A stretch of DNA of 49,355 nt from Chlamydiota bacterium (GCA_013285775.1 JABDHB010000002.1:1-49355); one strand, 5' to 3'. Positions 23,428-34,680 are shown, numbered from the stretch's first letter. The notes: a model not told the origin generated them from the letters alone. A program made the numbers and translations.

Positions 23428-23468
23428 AATGCTAAAGGCTAGACATTTTAGCCTTTAGCATTTATACT
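23428..23468 (+). terminator. Hairpin after tuf
   Basis: A perfect 14-bp stem (23428-23441 with 23449-23462) and 7-base loop is followed by TATACTTT. It lacks a pure T-run, so it may be a partial terminator or a processing site between tuf and the tRNA-Trp/secE transcript. Confidence 0.6.
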
Positions 23469-23483
23469 TTGACCTTTAATTGT

Positions 23484-23556
23484 GGGTGGGTAGCTCAGCT
23501 GGTAGAGCAGCGGTCTCCAAAGCCGCTGGTCGGGGGTTCGAATCCCTCCTCACTCG
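23484..23556 (+). tRNA. tRNA-Trp (anticodon CCA)
   Basis: A 73-nt cloverleaf. Acceptor GGGTGGG pairs with CTCACTC through two G-T pairs, D arm GCTC...GAGC, anticodon stem GCGGT/GCCGC with loop CTCCAAA giving anticodon CCA, T arm GGGGG-TTCGAAT-CCCTC, discriminator G. It stands just before secE, as in chlamydiae and many other bacteria. Confidence 0.95.
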
Positions 23557-23577
23557 TTTGGGTAGTATGGGGGAAAC

Positions 23578-23835
23578 GTGACATTGATGGAAGTAAAAGG
23601 AAAGCAAGTAGATCTGCCTGATACAACTCAAAGTGAACCAAAAGTTGGTTTTATCAGTGGAGTTAAAGAAGAATTAAAGAAGATAACTTGGACGAATAAG
23701 GCTGAACTGATTTTTTTTACCAAACTAGTAGTCACTACTACCTTTGCTTTTGGCCTTGGAATTTATTTGTTCGACCTTGTTATAAAAGGTGCGCTTGAAA
23801 GTTTAACTTTTTTGCTACATCGAATTTTTGGATAA
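23578..23835 (+). CDS. secE: Preprotein translocase subunit SecE
   Basis: An 85-residue single-helix SecE. The amphipathic segment G-V-K-E-E-L-K-K-I-T-W-T (about residues 28-39) and the following membrane helix (about 47-68) are the minimal conserved parts. SecE clamps SecY in the translocon. GTG at 23578 has a GGGGGA site at the right distance; ATG at 23587 is the alternative. The gene begins 21 bp after tRNA-Trp and precedes nusG by 12 bp. Confidence 0.94.
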   Translation: MTLMEVKGKQVDLPDTTQSEPKVGFISGVKEELKKITWTNKAELIFFTKLVVTTTFAFGLGIYLFDLVIKGALESLTFLLHRIFG

Positions 23836-23847
23836 AGGATTTTTAAC

Positions 23848-24396
23848 ATGCATAAATGGTACGTAATTCAAGTTATTTCAAGTCAGGAAAAGAAAGTCAA
23901 GAAAGCACTTGAGGATAATCGTGACTCTCAAGGAATGATAGAGCTTGTTGATGAAATTCTTGTTCCTACAGAGAATGTAGCTGAAGTCAAGAAAGGGCAA
24001 CAGAAAGTTAGCGAAAAGAAACTTTGGCCTGGTTACATCCTTGTAAAAATGAATCTCACTGATGATTCGTGGATGTACGTAAAAAATACGAATGGTGTCA
24101 TCGAGTTTTTAGGTGGTGCAAAACCTGAGCCGATTGCTCAGTCTGAAGTAGATGTTATCCTTCAAGACTTGGAAGAGAAGAAAAAGGGTATTACTCAAAA
24201 GCACAACATTGTTCCTGGTGATAAAGTAAAAATTGTTGATGGAGTGTTTGTGAACTTCATTGGAACGGTTACAGATGTGTTCCATGATAAAGGACGTCTC
24301 AGTGTTCTCGTATCTATTTTTGGACGTGATACACGCGTAGATGACCTAGAATTCTGGCAAGTGGAGCAAGTTCCAGCTGACACAGATCTGTCATAG
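23848..24396 (+). CDS. nusG: Transcription elongation/termination factor NusG
   Basis: A 182-residue NusG. The NGN domain opens with W-Y-V-I-Q-V and includes L-W-P-G-Y-I-L-V-K-M (about 56-65). The C-terminal KOW domain shows P-G-D-K-V-K-I-V-D-G (about 126-135) and F-G-R-D-T-R-V near the end. It links RNA polymerase to Rho or to ribosomes. Confidence 0.98.
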   Translation: MHKWYVIQVISSQEKKVKKALEDNRDSQGMIELVDEILVPTENVAEVKKGQQKVSEKKLWPGYILVKMNLTDDSWMYVKNTNGVIEFLGGAKPEPIAQSEVDVILQDLEEKKKGITQKHNIVPGDKVKIVDGVFVNFIGTVTDVFHDKGRLSVLVSIFGRDTRVDDLEFWQVEQVPADTDLS

Positions 24397-24428
24397 TGAA
24401 TTAGAATAAGAAATAAGAGATAGGGCAT

Positions 24429-24854
24429 ATGGCAAAGAAATTAGTTAAAACGATAAAATTGCAGATTCCTGGTGGAAAAGCAAACCCAGCGCCTCCTATT
24501 GGACCTGCGCTTGGTTCTGCAGGTATCAACATTATGGGATTCTGCAAAGAATTTAATGCGAAAACACAAGATAAAGCGGGAGACATCCTCCCTGTTGTTA
24601 TTTCTGTATTTTCTGATAAAACATTCACCTTTATCACAAAACAGCCACCTGTATCTAGATTGATCCTCAAAGAATTGGCGATCGAGTCTGGCTCAAAGGT
24701 GCCTAATAGAGATAAAGTGGGTAAACTCACGAAAGCTCAAGTGAGAAAGATTGTAACACAAAAACGTCAAGATATGAGAGTTACCAGTGATGAAGCAGCA
24801 GATATGCTTGTTATGGGTACAGCTCGTTCTATGGGCGTTGATATAGTAGACTAA
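24429..24854 (+). CDS. rplK: 50S ribosomal protein L11
   Basis: A 141-residue L11. The N-terminal domain has the [10 protein letters not shown] motif (about residues 20-29), and the C-terminal domain binds the GTPase-associated 23S rRNA. Length and sequence are normal. It is 32 bp after nusG and 12 bp before rplA. Confidence 0.98.
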   Translation: MAKKLVKTIKLQIPGGKANPAPPIGPALGSAGINIMGFCKEFNAKTQDKAGDILPVVISVFSDKTFTFITKQPPVSRLILKELAIESGSKVPNRDKVGKLTKAQVRKIVTQKRQDMRVTSDEAADMLVMGTARSMGVDIVD

Positions 24855-24866
24855 CGTAAGGAAGTT

Positions 24867-25568
24867 ATGACGCGAAGAAGCAAGCGATTTCGGGAGATAG
24901 AAAAGATGATTGATAAGGAAAAAACCTTTTCAGTCTCTGAGGCTATCGAAATCTTAAAAAAATGTCCGGCTGTCAAATTTGATCAGTCGGTCGATTTAGC
25001 GCTCGTTACTGGCGTCGATAACCGCAAGTCAGACCAGCAAATCCGTGGAACTGTAGCATTACCGAATGGTACAGGTAAAAACGTGAGAATTTTGGTTTTT
25101 GCAAGAGGGGATAAAGTGAAAGAAGCCCTTTCTGCAGGAGCAGATTTTGCAGGTCATGATGACTTAATTGAAAAAGTTAAGGGCGGTTGGACCGATTTTG
25201 ATGCGGTCATTTCGACACCAGATATGATGAGAGAAGTAGGAAAGTTAGGTAAAGTTCTCGGACCAAGAGGACTTATGCCAACGCCTAAAGCAGGAACCGT
25301 AGCTACTGACGTTGCGAAAGCCGTTCAGGAAGTCAAAGCGGGGAAAGTGGAGTTTAAATCAGATAAGGCCGGAGTGGTCCACAATATGGTGGGAAAACTT
25401 TCTTTTGGCACAGACAAATTAGTGGAAAATATCAATACACTCATTTTAGCTGTTTCAAGAGCAAAGCCTCCTACTGCTAAAGGACAATATCTGAAATCAC
25501 TCGTATTATCCTCGACAATGGGACCCGGACTTAAAGTGGATCTTCATTCAGTAACTGGAGAAGCGTAG
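24867..25568 (+). CDS. rplA: 50S ribosomal protein L1
   Basis: A 233-residue L1 of the ribosomal stalk. [18 protein letters not shown] is the signature (about 128-145). In other bacteria L1 autoregulates the L11-L1 transcript; no leader mimic was identified here. Its stop codon directly abuts the rplJ start codon. Confidence 0.98.
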   Translation: MTRRSKRFREIEKMIDKEKTFSVSEAIEILKKCPAVKFDQSVDLALVTGVDNRKSDQQIRGTVALPNGTGKNVRILVFARGDKVKEALSAGADFAGHDDLIEKVKGGWTDFDAVISTPDMMREVGKLGKVLGPRGLMPTPKAGTVATDVAKAVQEVKAGKVEFKSDKAGVVHNMVGKLSFGTDKLVENINTLILAVSRAKPPTAKGQYLKSLVLSSTMGPGLKVDLHSVTGEA

Positions 25569-26084
25569 ATGAGAGAAGAGAAGCAACTGCTACTAGATGA
25601 AATTAAAGACAAAATGGATCAATCCTCAGCTATCGTGTTAACCTCTTATCAAAAGATGACACCAAACATGGCATCTGATTTGCGTATGAAAATAGGCAAT
25701 TCTGGTGGGATGTTCGAAGTTGTCCGTAAGAGAATTCTTATAAAAGCTGCTGAAGCTGCAGGATTTAAATTAGAGCAAAAGATGCTTGAAGGTCATATTG
25801 GGGTCTTTTTTGCCCTTAATGATCCTGTATCTGTTGCTAAAGTCATCTATCAATATCGCAAAGAAAATGAAGATGTGCTAAAAGTTTTAGGCGGCCGGTT
25901 TGAAGGGCAATCTTGTACAGCGACTGACGTTGAGCAAATTGCAAAACTCCCATCAAAAGACGAAATGCGCGCTCAATTCTTAGGCACGCTCGAAGCTCCA
26001 TTAAGCCAAACTTTAGCTGTTATGGAATCACTTCTTACTAGCGTACTATATTGCATGGAAAACAAAGAACAATCTAACAATTAA
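25569..26084 (+). CDS. rplJ: 50S ribosomal protein L10
   Basis: A 171-residue L10 that anchors the L7/L12 dimers. It contains a conserved R-K-R-I-L-I-K-A-A region near residues 54-62 and a C-terminal helix for L12 binding. It starts on the base after the rplA stop, so translation is probably coupled. Confidence 0.97.
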   Translation: MREEKQLLLDEIKDKMDQSSAIVLTSYQKMTPNMASDLRMKIGNSGGMFEVVRKRILIKAAEAAGFKLEQKMLEGHIGVFFALNDPVSVAKVIYQYRKENEDVLKVLGGRFEGQSCTATDVEQIAKLPSKDEMRAQFLGTLEAPLSQTLAVMESLLTSVLYCMENKEQSNN

Positions 26085-26109
26085 ACATTTTATATCGGAG
26101 AGGTAACCC

Positions 26110-26502
26110 GTGAGTAAACAAACATTAGACCAAATCGTAGAAACACTAAGCGATCTTAGCGTCCTAGACATGGCGAAACTAAAAACCCTTTTAGAAGACA
26201 AATGGGGTGTAAAAGCTGCTGCTGCTGCACCAGTTATGATGGCTGCTGCACCTGCTGCTGCCGCTGCTGCTGACGCTGAATCAACTGAATTTAAAGTTAC
26301 TTTAGAAGAATCTGCTGCTGATAAAAAAATCGGCGTTATTAAAGTAGTTCGCGAAATCACAGGCCTTGGCTTAAAAGAAGCTAAAGACCTCGTAGAAGGC
26401 GCACCTAAAGTTCTAAAAGAAACTACAACTAAAGCCGATGCAGAAGAAATCAATAAAAAGGTTACTGCTGCAGGCGGAAAAGTGACTGTAAAAGGTCTCT
26501 AA
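26110..26502 (+). CDS. rplL: 50S ribosomal protein L7/L12
   Basis: A 130-residue L7/L12. The N-terminal dimerisation region is followed by an Ala-rich hinge (about residues 36-56) and the C-terminal domain with [10 protein letters not shown] and [11 protein letters not shown]. The start is GTG at 26110 with a GGAGAGG site upstream. Confidence 0.98.
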   Translation: MSKQTLDQIVETLSDLSVLDMAKLKTLLEDKWGVKAAAAAPVMMAAAPAAAAAADAESTEFKVTLEESAADKKIGVIKVVREITGLGLKEAKDLVEGAPKVLKETTTKADAEEINKKVTAAGGKVTVKGL

Positions 26503-26518
26503 GACAAGTTTTTCAAGT

Positions 26519-26549
26519 AGGCGGGAGTGCATGAACTGCACTCCTGCCT
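26519..26549 (+). terminator. rplL-rpoB hairpin 1 (attenuator candidate)
   Basis: AGGCGGGAGTGCA (26519-26531) pairs with 26537-26549, with a 5-base loop and one G-T pair. GCCGTTTTAT follows, so the T-run is short. Placed 17 bases after rplL, it could reduce read-through into rpoB. Confidence 0.6.
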
Positions 26550-26558
26550 GCCGTTTTA

Positions 26559-26607
26559 TACCGCAAACCGTTAGATTTGCTAACGCGGTGTATTGAGTTT
26601 TTTTAAA
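26559..26607 (+). terminator. rplL-rpoB hairpin 2 (attenuator candidate)
   Basis: ACCGC...CGTTAG (from about 26559) pairs with CTAACG-CGGT ending near 26589, leaving a small bulge. GTATTGAGTTTTTTT follows with a run of seven T. It is the stronger of the two hairpins in the 174-bp gap before rpoB. Confidence 0.55.
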
Positions 26608-26676
26608 ATATTGCTATTAATTGTAGATTTGCGATATTTTTGTTGTTCTATTCTTTAAGCCACAGGGAGCCATTCA

Positions 26677-29600
26677 ATGCTAAAAAGACCGCCACACAGG
26701 GTGAGTTTTCGTGAAAAGGAAGAGATCATCGATCTTCCAAACCTCATTGAAATCCAGATTAAGTCTTATAACCAATTTCTGCAAACGAATAAGCTACCGC
26801 ATGAGAGGGAAAATGTCGGTGTGCATGAAGTATTCAATGAGATATTCCCTATTAAATCTTATGATGAAAAAACTATTCTTGAATATCTATCCTATAGTTT
26901 AGGGGTTCCTAAGTATACACCTGAAGAGTGTATCAGAAGAGGGATCACATACAATGTCACCTTAAAAGTTAAGTTTCGCCTGACTGATGAAACAGGGATT
27001 AAAGAAGAAGAAGTCTATATGGGAACTCTACCTATAATGACTGAAAAAGGTACATTTATCATTAACGGCGCAGAGAGAGTTATCGTATCTCAGCTCCATC
27101 GTTCTCCTGGTATTTCTTTTGAATTTGAAAGACATCCAAAGGGAATGAACATTTATTCCTTCCGCGTGATTCCGTACCGTGGAAGCTGGTTAGAAGGTTC
27201 TTTTGATACAAATGATTTAATTTATATCTATGTAGATCGTAAGAAAAGAAGACGTAAAGTTTTAGCAACTTCGTTTATTCGTACACTCGGATATTCTACA
27301 GATGCAGATATTATCGAAGAATTTTTTAGCACCATTAAAGTTAAAATTAAATCTGAAAAGGACTTTGCCAAATTAGTAGGGAAAATTCTTGCAGAAGATG
27401 TTATTGAAGAAGCAACAGGTGTTGTATTTGGAAAAGCATCAGAAAAATTAACAACCTCTATGTTAAAAAGGATGTTAGATTCTGAAATCACTTCCGTTCG
27501 TGTTGCGGAAGATGCAGACGAAACAAGTCCTATTATCAAAATGCTTGCCAAAGATCCAACAGATTCTTATGAGTCTGCGTTAAAGGATTTTTATCGCAAA
27601 ATCAGACCGGGTGAGCCTGCGACTTTATCGAACGCTCGTTCTGCTATTATGCGCCTTTTCTTTGATCCGAAACGTTACAATTTAGGTAAAGTAGGTCGTT
27701 ATAAGTTAAATCGTAAACTTGGCTTGGATACAAGCGATGAATCTTTGACCAATGTGACTCTGAGAAAAGAAGATGTCGTTGGAGCTCTGAAGTATCTGAT
27801 TCGCCTTAAGAGAGGAGATGAAGATGCTAATGTGGACGATATCGACCATTTAGGCAATAGACGTGTACGTTCTGTCGGTGAATTGATTCAGAATCAATGC
27901 CGTGTAGGGTTAGCTCGTATGGAAAAAATCATCAAAGAAAGAATGAATCTTTTTGATTTTTCTTCCGATACATTGACCCCAGGAAAGGTTGTTTCTGCAA
28001 AAGGTCTTGCTGGAGTTCTAAAAGACTTCTTTGGAAGATCACAATTGTCCCAATTTATGGATCAGACCAATCCTATTGCTGAGTTAACGCACAAACGACG
28101 CTTATCTTCTCTTGGGCCAGGTGGATTAAATAGAGAACGCGCAGGATTTGAAGTCCGTGACGTTCATCCTAGCCACTATGGAAGGGTCTGTCCTATTGAG
28201 ACTCCTGAAGGTCCAAACATCGGATTGATTACATCTCTTTCTTCTTTTGCAAAGATCAATGAGTTTGGTTTTATAGAAACTCCTTATCGTATTGTCAGAG
28301 AGGGTGTGGTAACTGATGAAATTGAATATATGACCGCTGATCAAGAAGAGCATAACGTGATTGCTCAGGCATCTGCGCCTCTTGATGAAGTGAACATGTT
28401 TGTAGAGACTCAGTGTTGGGCTAGATACAGAAGTGAACCTATGAAAATAGACACTTCCAAAGTCACTCACATGGATATCTCTTCGAAACAGCTTGTTTCG
28501 ATTGTCACTGGTTTGATTCCGTTTCTTGAACACGATGATGCTAACCGTGCCTTAATGGGTTCTAACATGCAACGTCAAGGAGTTCCTCTTCTTAAAACTG
28601 ATGCCCCGATTGTGGGTACTGGCTTAGAAGCGAGAACAGCTCGTGACTCAGGAGCAGTAATTATCGCGGAAGAAGATGGAGTAGTTGAGTTTTGTGATGG
28701 ATTTAAGATCGTTGTTGCTTCTAAGTTAAATCCTTTAAGCAAAAAAACGCATCTCTTGAAAAAATTCCTCCGTTCAAATGGAGGAACGTGCATTAATCAA
28801 ACTCCTATTTGCGATATTGGTGACCAAGTAAAAGCTGGAGATGTTTTAGCAGATGGTCCAGCAACAGATAAGGGAGAGATAGCTCTCGGTAAAAACGTAC
28901 TTGCGGCATTTATGCCCTGGTGTGGATATAACTACGAGGATGCGATCATCATTTCTGAAAAGTTGCTTCGCGAAGACTACTATACATCGATCTATCTGGA
29001 AGAATTTGAGCTTACAGCTCGTGATACCAAGCTTGGCAAAGAGGAGATTACTCGAGATATTCCAAACGTATCTGAGGAAGCTCTTGCAAACCTCGGCGAA
29101 GATGGAATTGTTCGTATTGGCGCAGAAGTGAAACCAGGCGACATCCTCGTTGGAAAAATCACTCCAAAAACAGAAACGGAACTTGCCCCTGAAGAAAGGT
29201 TATTAAGAGCCATCTTTGGTGAGAAAGCTGCCGATGTTAAAGACGCATCATTAACGGCACCTCCAGGAACTGAGGGTGTTGTCATGGATGTTAAAGTCTT
29301 TAGCAGAAGAGACAGATTATCAAAAACAGATGACGAACTTGTAGAAGAGACATCCAGAATTAAAACAATTCAGATGGATTATAAGGCAAAAGAAGCGGAA
29401 CTGATCATGGAATTTCATGAAAAAGTTGGTGCTCTTTTAATAGGGGAAAAAGCTCCTGGTCCAATCATGCATCGTAAGAGTGGAGATATCTTGATTAGTG
29501 AGGGAGAACCTATCACTCAAGATATGATCGAAATTCTGGAAACTGAAAAAGTGGAAGATCTCATTATAGCTGATAACGAACTTTATCGTGCACTTCGAGA

Positions 29601-30444
29601 AATTTTACTACAGTTTGATCATGCAATACAAGAAGTGCAGATGCAGCACAAGACTGAAGTGGAGTATATGCGCAAAGGGGACACAGAACTTGATCCAGGC
29701 GTGATCCGTCAGGTGAAGGTTTATGTTGCATCTAAGCGTAAACTTCAAGTGGGCGATAAGATGGCAGGACGCCACGGTAACAAGGGCGTTGTTTCAAAAA
29801 TTGTTCCAGAAGCGGATATGCCTTACTTAAAAGATGGGCAATCTGTTGAGGTTATTTTGAATCCTCTTGGGGTTCCATCTCGTATGAATATGGGACAGCT
29901 CCTTGAAACGCATTTAGGATTTGCTGCAAGACGCTCAGGGATTTATGTAAAGAGTCCTGTATTTGAAGGATTCCCAGAATCTCGCATTTGGAAGATGATG
30001 AAAGAGCTCGGCCTTTCTGAAGATGGCAAAATGCATCTTTACGACGGTAGAACAGGGTATCGTTTTGATAACCGTGTCGTTGTAGGATACATTTACATCT
30101 TAAAACTGAGCCATCTTGTCGCAGATAAGATCCACGCACGTTCTATCGGTCCCTACTCACTTGTCACGCAACAGCCACTTGGCGGTAAAGCGCAGATGGG
30201 GGGTCAAAGATTCGGGGAGATGGAAGTGTGGGCTCTTGAAGCCTACGGCGCTGCAAACTTGCTCCAGGAAATGATGACCGTCAAATCAGATGACGTTGCC
30301 GGACGTACCCGCATTTACGAATCGATTGTCAAAGGAGACAATTTACTCGTTGCAGGTGTCCCTGAGTCTCGAAATGTATTGTTTAAAGAGATGCAAGGCC
30401 TTTGCCTTGACGTCCGCACTGAAATAGCCACTGGGGGGATATAA
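26677..30444 (+). CDS. rpoB: RNA polymerase subunit beta
   Basis: A 1255-residue beta subunit. The rifampicin pocket reads [12 protein letters not shown], then [14 protein letters not shown]. The equivalents of E. coli Asp516, His526 and Ser531 are present, which predicts a sensitive pocket. [11 protein letters not shown] and the C-terminal [15 protein letters not shown] are also intact. A GGGAGCC ribosome site precedes the ATG. It ends 2 bases before rpoC. Confidence 0.99.
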   Translation: MLKRPPHRVSFREKEEIIDLPNLIEIQIKSYNQFLQTNKLPHERENVGVHEVFNEIFPIKSYDEKTILEYLSYSLGVPKYTPEECIRRGITYNVTLKVKFRLTDETGIKEEEVYMGTLPIMTEKGTFIINGAERVIVSQLHRSPGISFEFERHPKGMNIYSFRVIPYRGSWLEGSFDTNDLIYIYVDRKKRRRKVLATSFIRTLGYSTDADIIEEFFSTIKVKIKSEKDFAKLVGKILAEDVIEEATGVVFGKASEKLTTSMLKRMLDSEITSVRVAEDADETSPIIKMLAKDPTDSYESALKDFYRKIRPGEPATLSNARSAIMRLFFDPKRYNLGKVGRYKLNRKLGLDTSDESLTNVTLRKEDVVGALKYLIRLKRGDEDANVDDIDHLGNRRVRSVGELIQNQCRVGLARMEKIIKERMNLFDFSSDTLTPGKVVSAKGLAGVLKDFFGRSQLSQFMDQTNPIAELTHKRRLSSLGPGGLNRERAGFEVRDVHPSHYGRVCPIETPEGPNIGLITSLSSFAKINEFGFIETPYRIVREGVVTDEIEYMTADQEEHNVIAQASAPLDEVNMFVETQCWARYRSEPMKIDTSKVTHMDISSKQLVSIVTGLIPFLEHDDANRALMGSNMQRQGVPLLKTDAPIVGTGLEARTARDSGAVIIAEEDGVVEFCDGFKIVVASKLNPLSKKTHLLKKFLRSNGGTCINQTPICDIGDQVKAGDVLADGPATDKGEIALGKNVLAAFMPWCGYNYEDAIIISEKLLREDYYTSIYLEEFELTARDTKLGKEEITRDIPNVSEEALANLGEDGIVRIGAEVKPGDILVGKITPKTETELAPEERLLRAIFGEKAADVKDASLTAPPGTEGVVMDVKVFSRRDRLSKTDDELVEETSRIKTIQMDYKAKEAELIMEFHEKVGALLIGEKAPGPIMHRKSGDILISEGEPITQDMIEILETEKVEDLIIADNELYRALREILLQFDHAIQEVQMQHKTEVEYMRKGDTELDPGVIRQVKVYVASKRKLQVGDKMAGRHGNKGVVSKIVPEADMPYLKDGQSVEVILNPLGVPSRMNMGQLLETHLGFAARRSGIYVKSPVFEGFPESRIWKMMKELGLSEDGKMHLYDGRTGYRFDNRVVVGYIYILKLSHLVADKIHARSIGPYSLVTQQPLGGKAQMGGQRFGEMEVWALEAYGAANLLQEMMTVKSDDVAGRTRIYESIVKGDNLLVAGVPESRNVLFKEMQGLCLDVRTEIATGGI

Positions 30445-30446
30445 AG

Positions 30447-33400
30447 ATGGACGAAGAAAAACAATTTGATAAGCTCACTTTAAAAATTGCCTCTGATGAT
30501 GTCATTCGTAACGAATGGTCAAGAGGAGAAATTAAGAAGCCTGAAACAATCAACTACAGAACTTTTAAACCTGAAAAAGGCGGCTTGTTTTGTGAAAAAA
30601 TCTTTGGTCCTACAAAAGATTGGGAATGTGCTTGTGGAAAGTACAAGAAAATCAAACACAAAGGAATTGTTTGCGATCGTTGTGGCGTAGAAGTGACACT
30701 TTCTAAAGTTCGTAGAGAAAGAATGGCTCACATTGACCTCGCTGTTCCTGTGGTTCATATTTGGTTTTTTAAGACCATGCCATCTCGCATTGGAAATATT
30801 TTAGGTATGACCTCCGCTGATTTGGAGCGGGTAATCTATTATGAAGAGTACGTCGTTGTAGATCCAGGTCGCACTACTTTGGAAAGAAAACAGCTTTTAA
30901 ACGATACAGAATTTAGAGAAGCACAAGAAAAATGGGGCTCAGATGCGTTTGCTGCTAGAATGGGTGGCGATGCTATTCGAGAACTTTTAGAAAAAGAAGA
31001 TCTCTCCCTTCTCGTCACTGATTTAAAAGACAAGTTGCGCAAAACAAAGTCGATGCAAGCGAGAATGAAGATTGCAAAACGTCTGAAAATCGTAGAGAGC
31101 TTCGTCTCTTCTCCGAACCGTCCAGATTGGATGGTGATCTCTGCAGTTCCTGTCATTCCTCCTGAGCTTAGACCCCTTGTTCCTCTAGACGGAGGTAGAT
31201 TTGCTACTTCAGATCTTAACGATCTCTATAGAAGAGTGATTAACCGTAACAACCGTCTTAAAGCGATTTTAAAACTTAAAACGCCAGACGTGATTGTCCG
31301 TAACGAGAAGAGGATGTTGCAAGAAGCTGTTGACGCCCTTTTTGATAATGGACGTCATGGACATCCTGTGATGGGTGCGGGAAACCGTCCTCTTAAATCT
31401 CTTTCTGAAATGTTGAAAGGGAAACAAGGGCGCTTCCGTCAGAATCTTCTTGGAAAACGGGTAGACTACTCAGGTCGTTCTGTCATTATCGTCGGTCCTG
31501 AACTGAAGTTTAATCAGTGTGGTTTACCAAAACAGATGGCCCTCGAACTTTTTGAGCCGTTTATTGTGAAACGCTTAAAAGATATGGGATATGTCTATAC
31601 AATCCGTTCTGCAAAGAAAATGATTCAGAAGCAAGCTCCTGAAGTGTGGGATGTATTGGAAGAGATCATTAAAGGACATCCTGTTCTTCTAAACCGTGCG
31701 CCTACATTGCATAGATTAGGTATCCAAGCATTCGAGCCAGTTTTAATTGAAGGTAAAGCGATCCGGATCCATCCTCTCGTCTGTACAGCGTTCAACGCTG
31801 ACTTTGACGGTGACCAAATGGCGGTTCACATCCCTCTTTCTATTGAAGCTCAGATTGAAGCTAAGCTCCTCATGATGGCACCTGATAACATTTTCCTTCC
31901 ATCGTCTGGAAAACCTGTTGCTGTTCCTTCTCAGGATATGATTTTAGGTTTGTACTATCTGATGTACGATCCTTTGTATATTCCAGAAGAACACGGTCAG
32001 AAGACAAAAATCTTTGGCAATACTCAGGAAGTTCTCCTTGCTATGAATTCAGGCGGAAGCTTCAACTGGTTTGAAGAAGATGGAAAAGTTCTTGATGGTA
32101 GAAGAGATGAAATCGGTAGAGGCCTTCGTCTTCATGAGAAGATCAAGTTAAGGCTTGATATCGGAATCATAGAAACAACACCTGGACGGGTCATTTTTAA
32201 TACGATTGTCCCTAAAGAACTTGGTTTCCAAAACTATCCTCTTCGTAAGAAAAAGATGAGTGAGCTCGTTCTTGAAACTTATAAAAAAGTAGGTCTTGAA
32301 GCTACAGTAAGATTCCTTGATAATTTAAAAAATCTTGGATTCTCAGAAGCAACAAGAGCTGCTCTTTCGATGGGCGTATGCGACGTTCGCGTTCCCTTAA
32401 ACAAGACGAAAGTTATTGAAAATGCTTACGGCAAAATTCGCGTTGTTCAAAAGCAGTACGAAGACGGGATCATTACGGATGGTGAAAGAAAGTCGAAGAT
32501 CATTGGTATCTGGACTGAAGTATCCGACGTTTTATCTGAAGAGCTCTTTAAACTCATCAGCGAAACTAAGAAAGGGGAGTTGAATCCTCTGTTCTTGATG
32601 ATGGATTCTGGTGCTCGTGGTAACAAATCACAGGTAAAACAGTTAGGAGCGCTCCGTGGTCTTATGGCAAAACCGTCTGGTGAGATTATTGAATCTCCTA
32701 TTACGGCGAACTTCCGCGAAGGATTAAGTGTACTTGAGTACTTTATTTCTTCTCACGGAGCTCGTAAAGGTCTTGCGGATACAGCCCTTAAAACTGCTGA
32801 CTCTGGATACTTGACAAGACGTCTTGTTGACGTAGCTCAAGATGTTCTTGTGACAGAATTTGATTGCGGTACCTTAAACGGCATTGAAATTTCTGCGATT
32901 AAACAAGGTCAAGAAGAGCTTCTTTCACTAAAAGACAGGATCTTTGGACGTACAGTTTGTGATGATAACTACCAACCGGGCGATAGCACAAAACGATTAG
33001 CCAAAGCAAATGATACGCTGACGCTTAAACAAGCTGAAGCTATCGATGATGCTGGTATTGAAAGTGTAAAAATCCGTTCTGCAATGACTTGCGAAAGCAA
33101 GCGTGGTATTTGCGCAAAATGCTATGGATTAAACCTTGCGAATGGAACGATTGTAGGTATGGGGGAAGCTGTCGGTATTATTGCCGCTCAGTCGATTGGG
33201 GAACCAGGAACTCAGCTTACGATGAGAACTTTCCACTTGGGTGGTATCGCGTCTGCATCTCTTAGCCCAGAACTTATTTCTGAGCATGATGGTATATTGA
33301 TCTATAAAGATCTGCGTACCGTTCAAAATGAAGATGGTGTCTGGCTTGCGTTAAATAAAAACGGAACCTTGCATATCGTTAGAGATGAAGGCAGATCTTT

Positions 33401-34610
33401 AGAAGAGTACAAAAAACTCTTAAGTACAAAATCGATCGAACCTTTACAAACATTCACTGTTGAGCTAGGCACGCAGATTTTGCTTCCTGATAGCGCTAAA
33501 GTGAATAAAAAGACAAAAATTGCTCTTTGGGAACAACACAATATCCCGATTATTTGTGAACGCCCAGGGTACGTTAAGTATGAAGACCTTGTTGAAGGGA
33601 TCTCTACGCAGCGTGAAGTCAATAAGCAGACTGGCCAAACAGAACTGAACGTAAAACAACATAGAGGTGAACTCCATCCGCAAATCGTGATTTATGCAGA
33701 TCAAGGATGCAAAGAGCTCATCGGTACTTATGCGATCCCATCTGGAGCTGTTATTTCAGTTCAAGAGGGTCAAAAAGTATCTGCTGGTATGTTGCTTGCA
33801 AGACTTCCACGTGGTGCGATTAAGACAAAGGATATTACCGGTGGTCTTCCTCGTGTTGCGGAACTCTTTGAAGCGAGAAAGCCAAAAGATGCAGCTGAGA
33901 TTGCAAAAATCGATGGTATTGTTGACTTCAGAGGGGTCCAAAAAAATAAACGGATCGTTGTTGTTCGAGATGATGAAACTGGAATGGAAGAGGAACATTT
34001 AATCCCTCTTACGAAACACTTAATCATCCAAAGAGGCGACAACGTTATCAAAGGACAGCAGCTGACTGACGGTCTTGTTATCCCACATGAAATTCTTGAA
34101 ATTTGTGGAGTTCGTGAACTTCAGAAATATCTTGTAAATCAAGTGCAGGAAGTCTATCGCCTTCAAGGGGTAGACATTAACGACAAGCACATCGAGATTA
34201 TCGTGCGTCAAATGCTTCGTAAAGTACGCGTTACAGATCCGGGCGATACAGTCTTCTTATATGGAGAAGATGTCGACAGTAAAAACTTCTTTGCTCAGAA
34301 CAGAAAAGCAAAAGAAGCCGGAGAAAGACCTGCGCACGCCTCTCCTGTGTTACTCGGTATCACGAAGGCCTCTTTGGAAACAGACTCTATTATATCTAGA
34401 GCTGCGTTCCAAGAGACAACACGTGTACTTACCGATGCAGCGACAGAAGGCAAAACGGACTACCTACTCGACTTTAAATCTAACCTGATCATGGGGCATC
34501 AAATCCCAGGCGGAACTGGATTTAGAGAGTTTAGAGACCGTCTTGTGAAGTTTATCGATCAAGAAGAAGCGAAAGATGAGCACATCTTCGACTTCATCTT
34601 AACAAGATAA
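30447..34610 (+). CDS. rpoC: RNA polymerase subunit beta-prime
   Basis: A 1387-residue beta-prime subunit. The N-terminal zinc site C-A-C-G-K...C-D-R-C-G is seen near residues 58-80, and the catalytic loop N-A-D-F-D-G-D-Q-M-A-V-H holds the three Asp residues that bind the active-site magnesium. The second zinc site is C-E-S-K-R-G-I-C-A-K-C-Y-G. It starts 2 bases after the rpoB stop and is followed by a strong terminator. Confidence 0.99.
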   Translation: MDEEKQFDKLTLKIASDDVIRNEWSRGEIKKPETINYRTFKPEKGGLFCEKIFGPTKDWECACGKYKKIKHKGIVCDRCGVEVTLSKVRRERMAHIDLAVPVVHIWFFKTMPSRIGNILGMTSADLERVIYYEEYVVVDPGRTTLERKQLLNDTEFREAQEKWGSDAFAARMGGDAIRELLEKEDLSLLVTDLKDKLRKTKSMQARMKIAKRLKIVESFVSSPNRPDWMVISAVPVIPPELRPLVPLDGGRFATSDLNDLYRRVINRNNRLKAILKLKTPDVIVRNEKRMLQEAVDALFDNGRHGHPVMGAGNRPLKSLSEMLKGKQGRFRQNLLGKRVDYSGRSVIIVGPELKFNQCGLPKQMALELFEPFIVKRLKDMGYVYTIRSAKKMIQKQAPEVWDVLEEIIKGHPVLLNRAPTLHRLGIQAFEPVLIEGKAIRIHPLVCTAFNADFDGDQMAVHIPLSIEAQIEAKLLMMAPDNIFLPSSGKPVAVPSQDMILGLYYLMYDPLYIPEEHGQKTKIFGNTQEVLLAMNSGGSFNWFEEDGKVLDGRRDEIGRGLRLHEKIKLRLDIGIIETTPGRVIFNTIVPKELGFQNYPLRKKKMSELVLETYKKVGLEATVRFLDNLKNLGFSEATRAALSMGVCDVRVPLNKTKVIENAYGKIRVVQKQYEDGIITDGERKSKIIGIWTEVSDVLSEELFKLISETKKGELNPLFLMMDSGARGNKSQVKQLGALRGLMAKPSGEIIESPITANFREGLSVLEYFISSHGARKGLADTALKTADSGYLTRRLVDVAQDVLVTEFDCGTLNGIEISAIKQGQEELLSLKDRIFGRTVCDDNYQPGDSTKRLAKANDTLTLKQAEAIDDAGIESVKIRSAMTCESKRGICAKCYGLNLANGTIVGMGEAVGIIAAQSIGEPGTQLTMRTFHLGGIASASLSPELISEHDGILIYKDLRTVQNEDGVWLALNKNGTLHIVRDEGRSLEEYKKLLSTKSIEPLQTFTVELGTQILLPDSAKVNKKTKIALWEQHNIPIICERPGYVKYEDLVEGISTQREVNKQTGQTELNVKQHRGELHPQIVIYADQGCKELIGTYAIPSGAVISVQEGQKVSAGMLLARLPRGAIKTKDITGGLPRVAELFEARKPKDAAEIAKIDGIVDFRGVQKNKRIVVVRDDETGMEEEHLIPLTKHLIIQRGDNVIKGQQLTDGLVIPHEILEICGVRELQKYLVNQVQEVYRLQGVDINDKHIEIIVRQMLRKVRVTDPGDTVFLYGEDVDSKNFFAQNRKAKEAGERPAHASPVLLGITKASLETDSIISRAAFQETTRVLTDAATEGKTDYLLDFKSNLIMGHQIPGGTGFREFRDRLVKFIDQEEAKDEHIFDFILTR

Positions 34611-34639
34611 TCGCAAAACGCAAATCAAAGAATCGCAAA

Positions 34640-34674
34640 ACGGAAGAGCTCACAAGGCTCTTCCGTTTTTTTTA
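34640..34674 (+). terminator. Terminator after rpoC
   Basis: CGGAAGAGC (34641-34649) pairs with GCTCTTCCG (34657-34665) around a 7-base loop, and a run of about nine T follows. It closes the rplL-rpoBC transcript. Confidence 0.93.
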
Positions 34675-34680
34675 TTCACT

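Noticed and set aside
26046-26453. 135-aa minus-strand ORF over rplL
   Set aside because: It is an antisense shadow produced by Ala-rich codons of the L7/L12 hinge.
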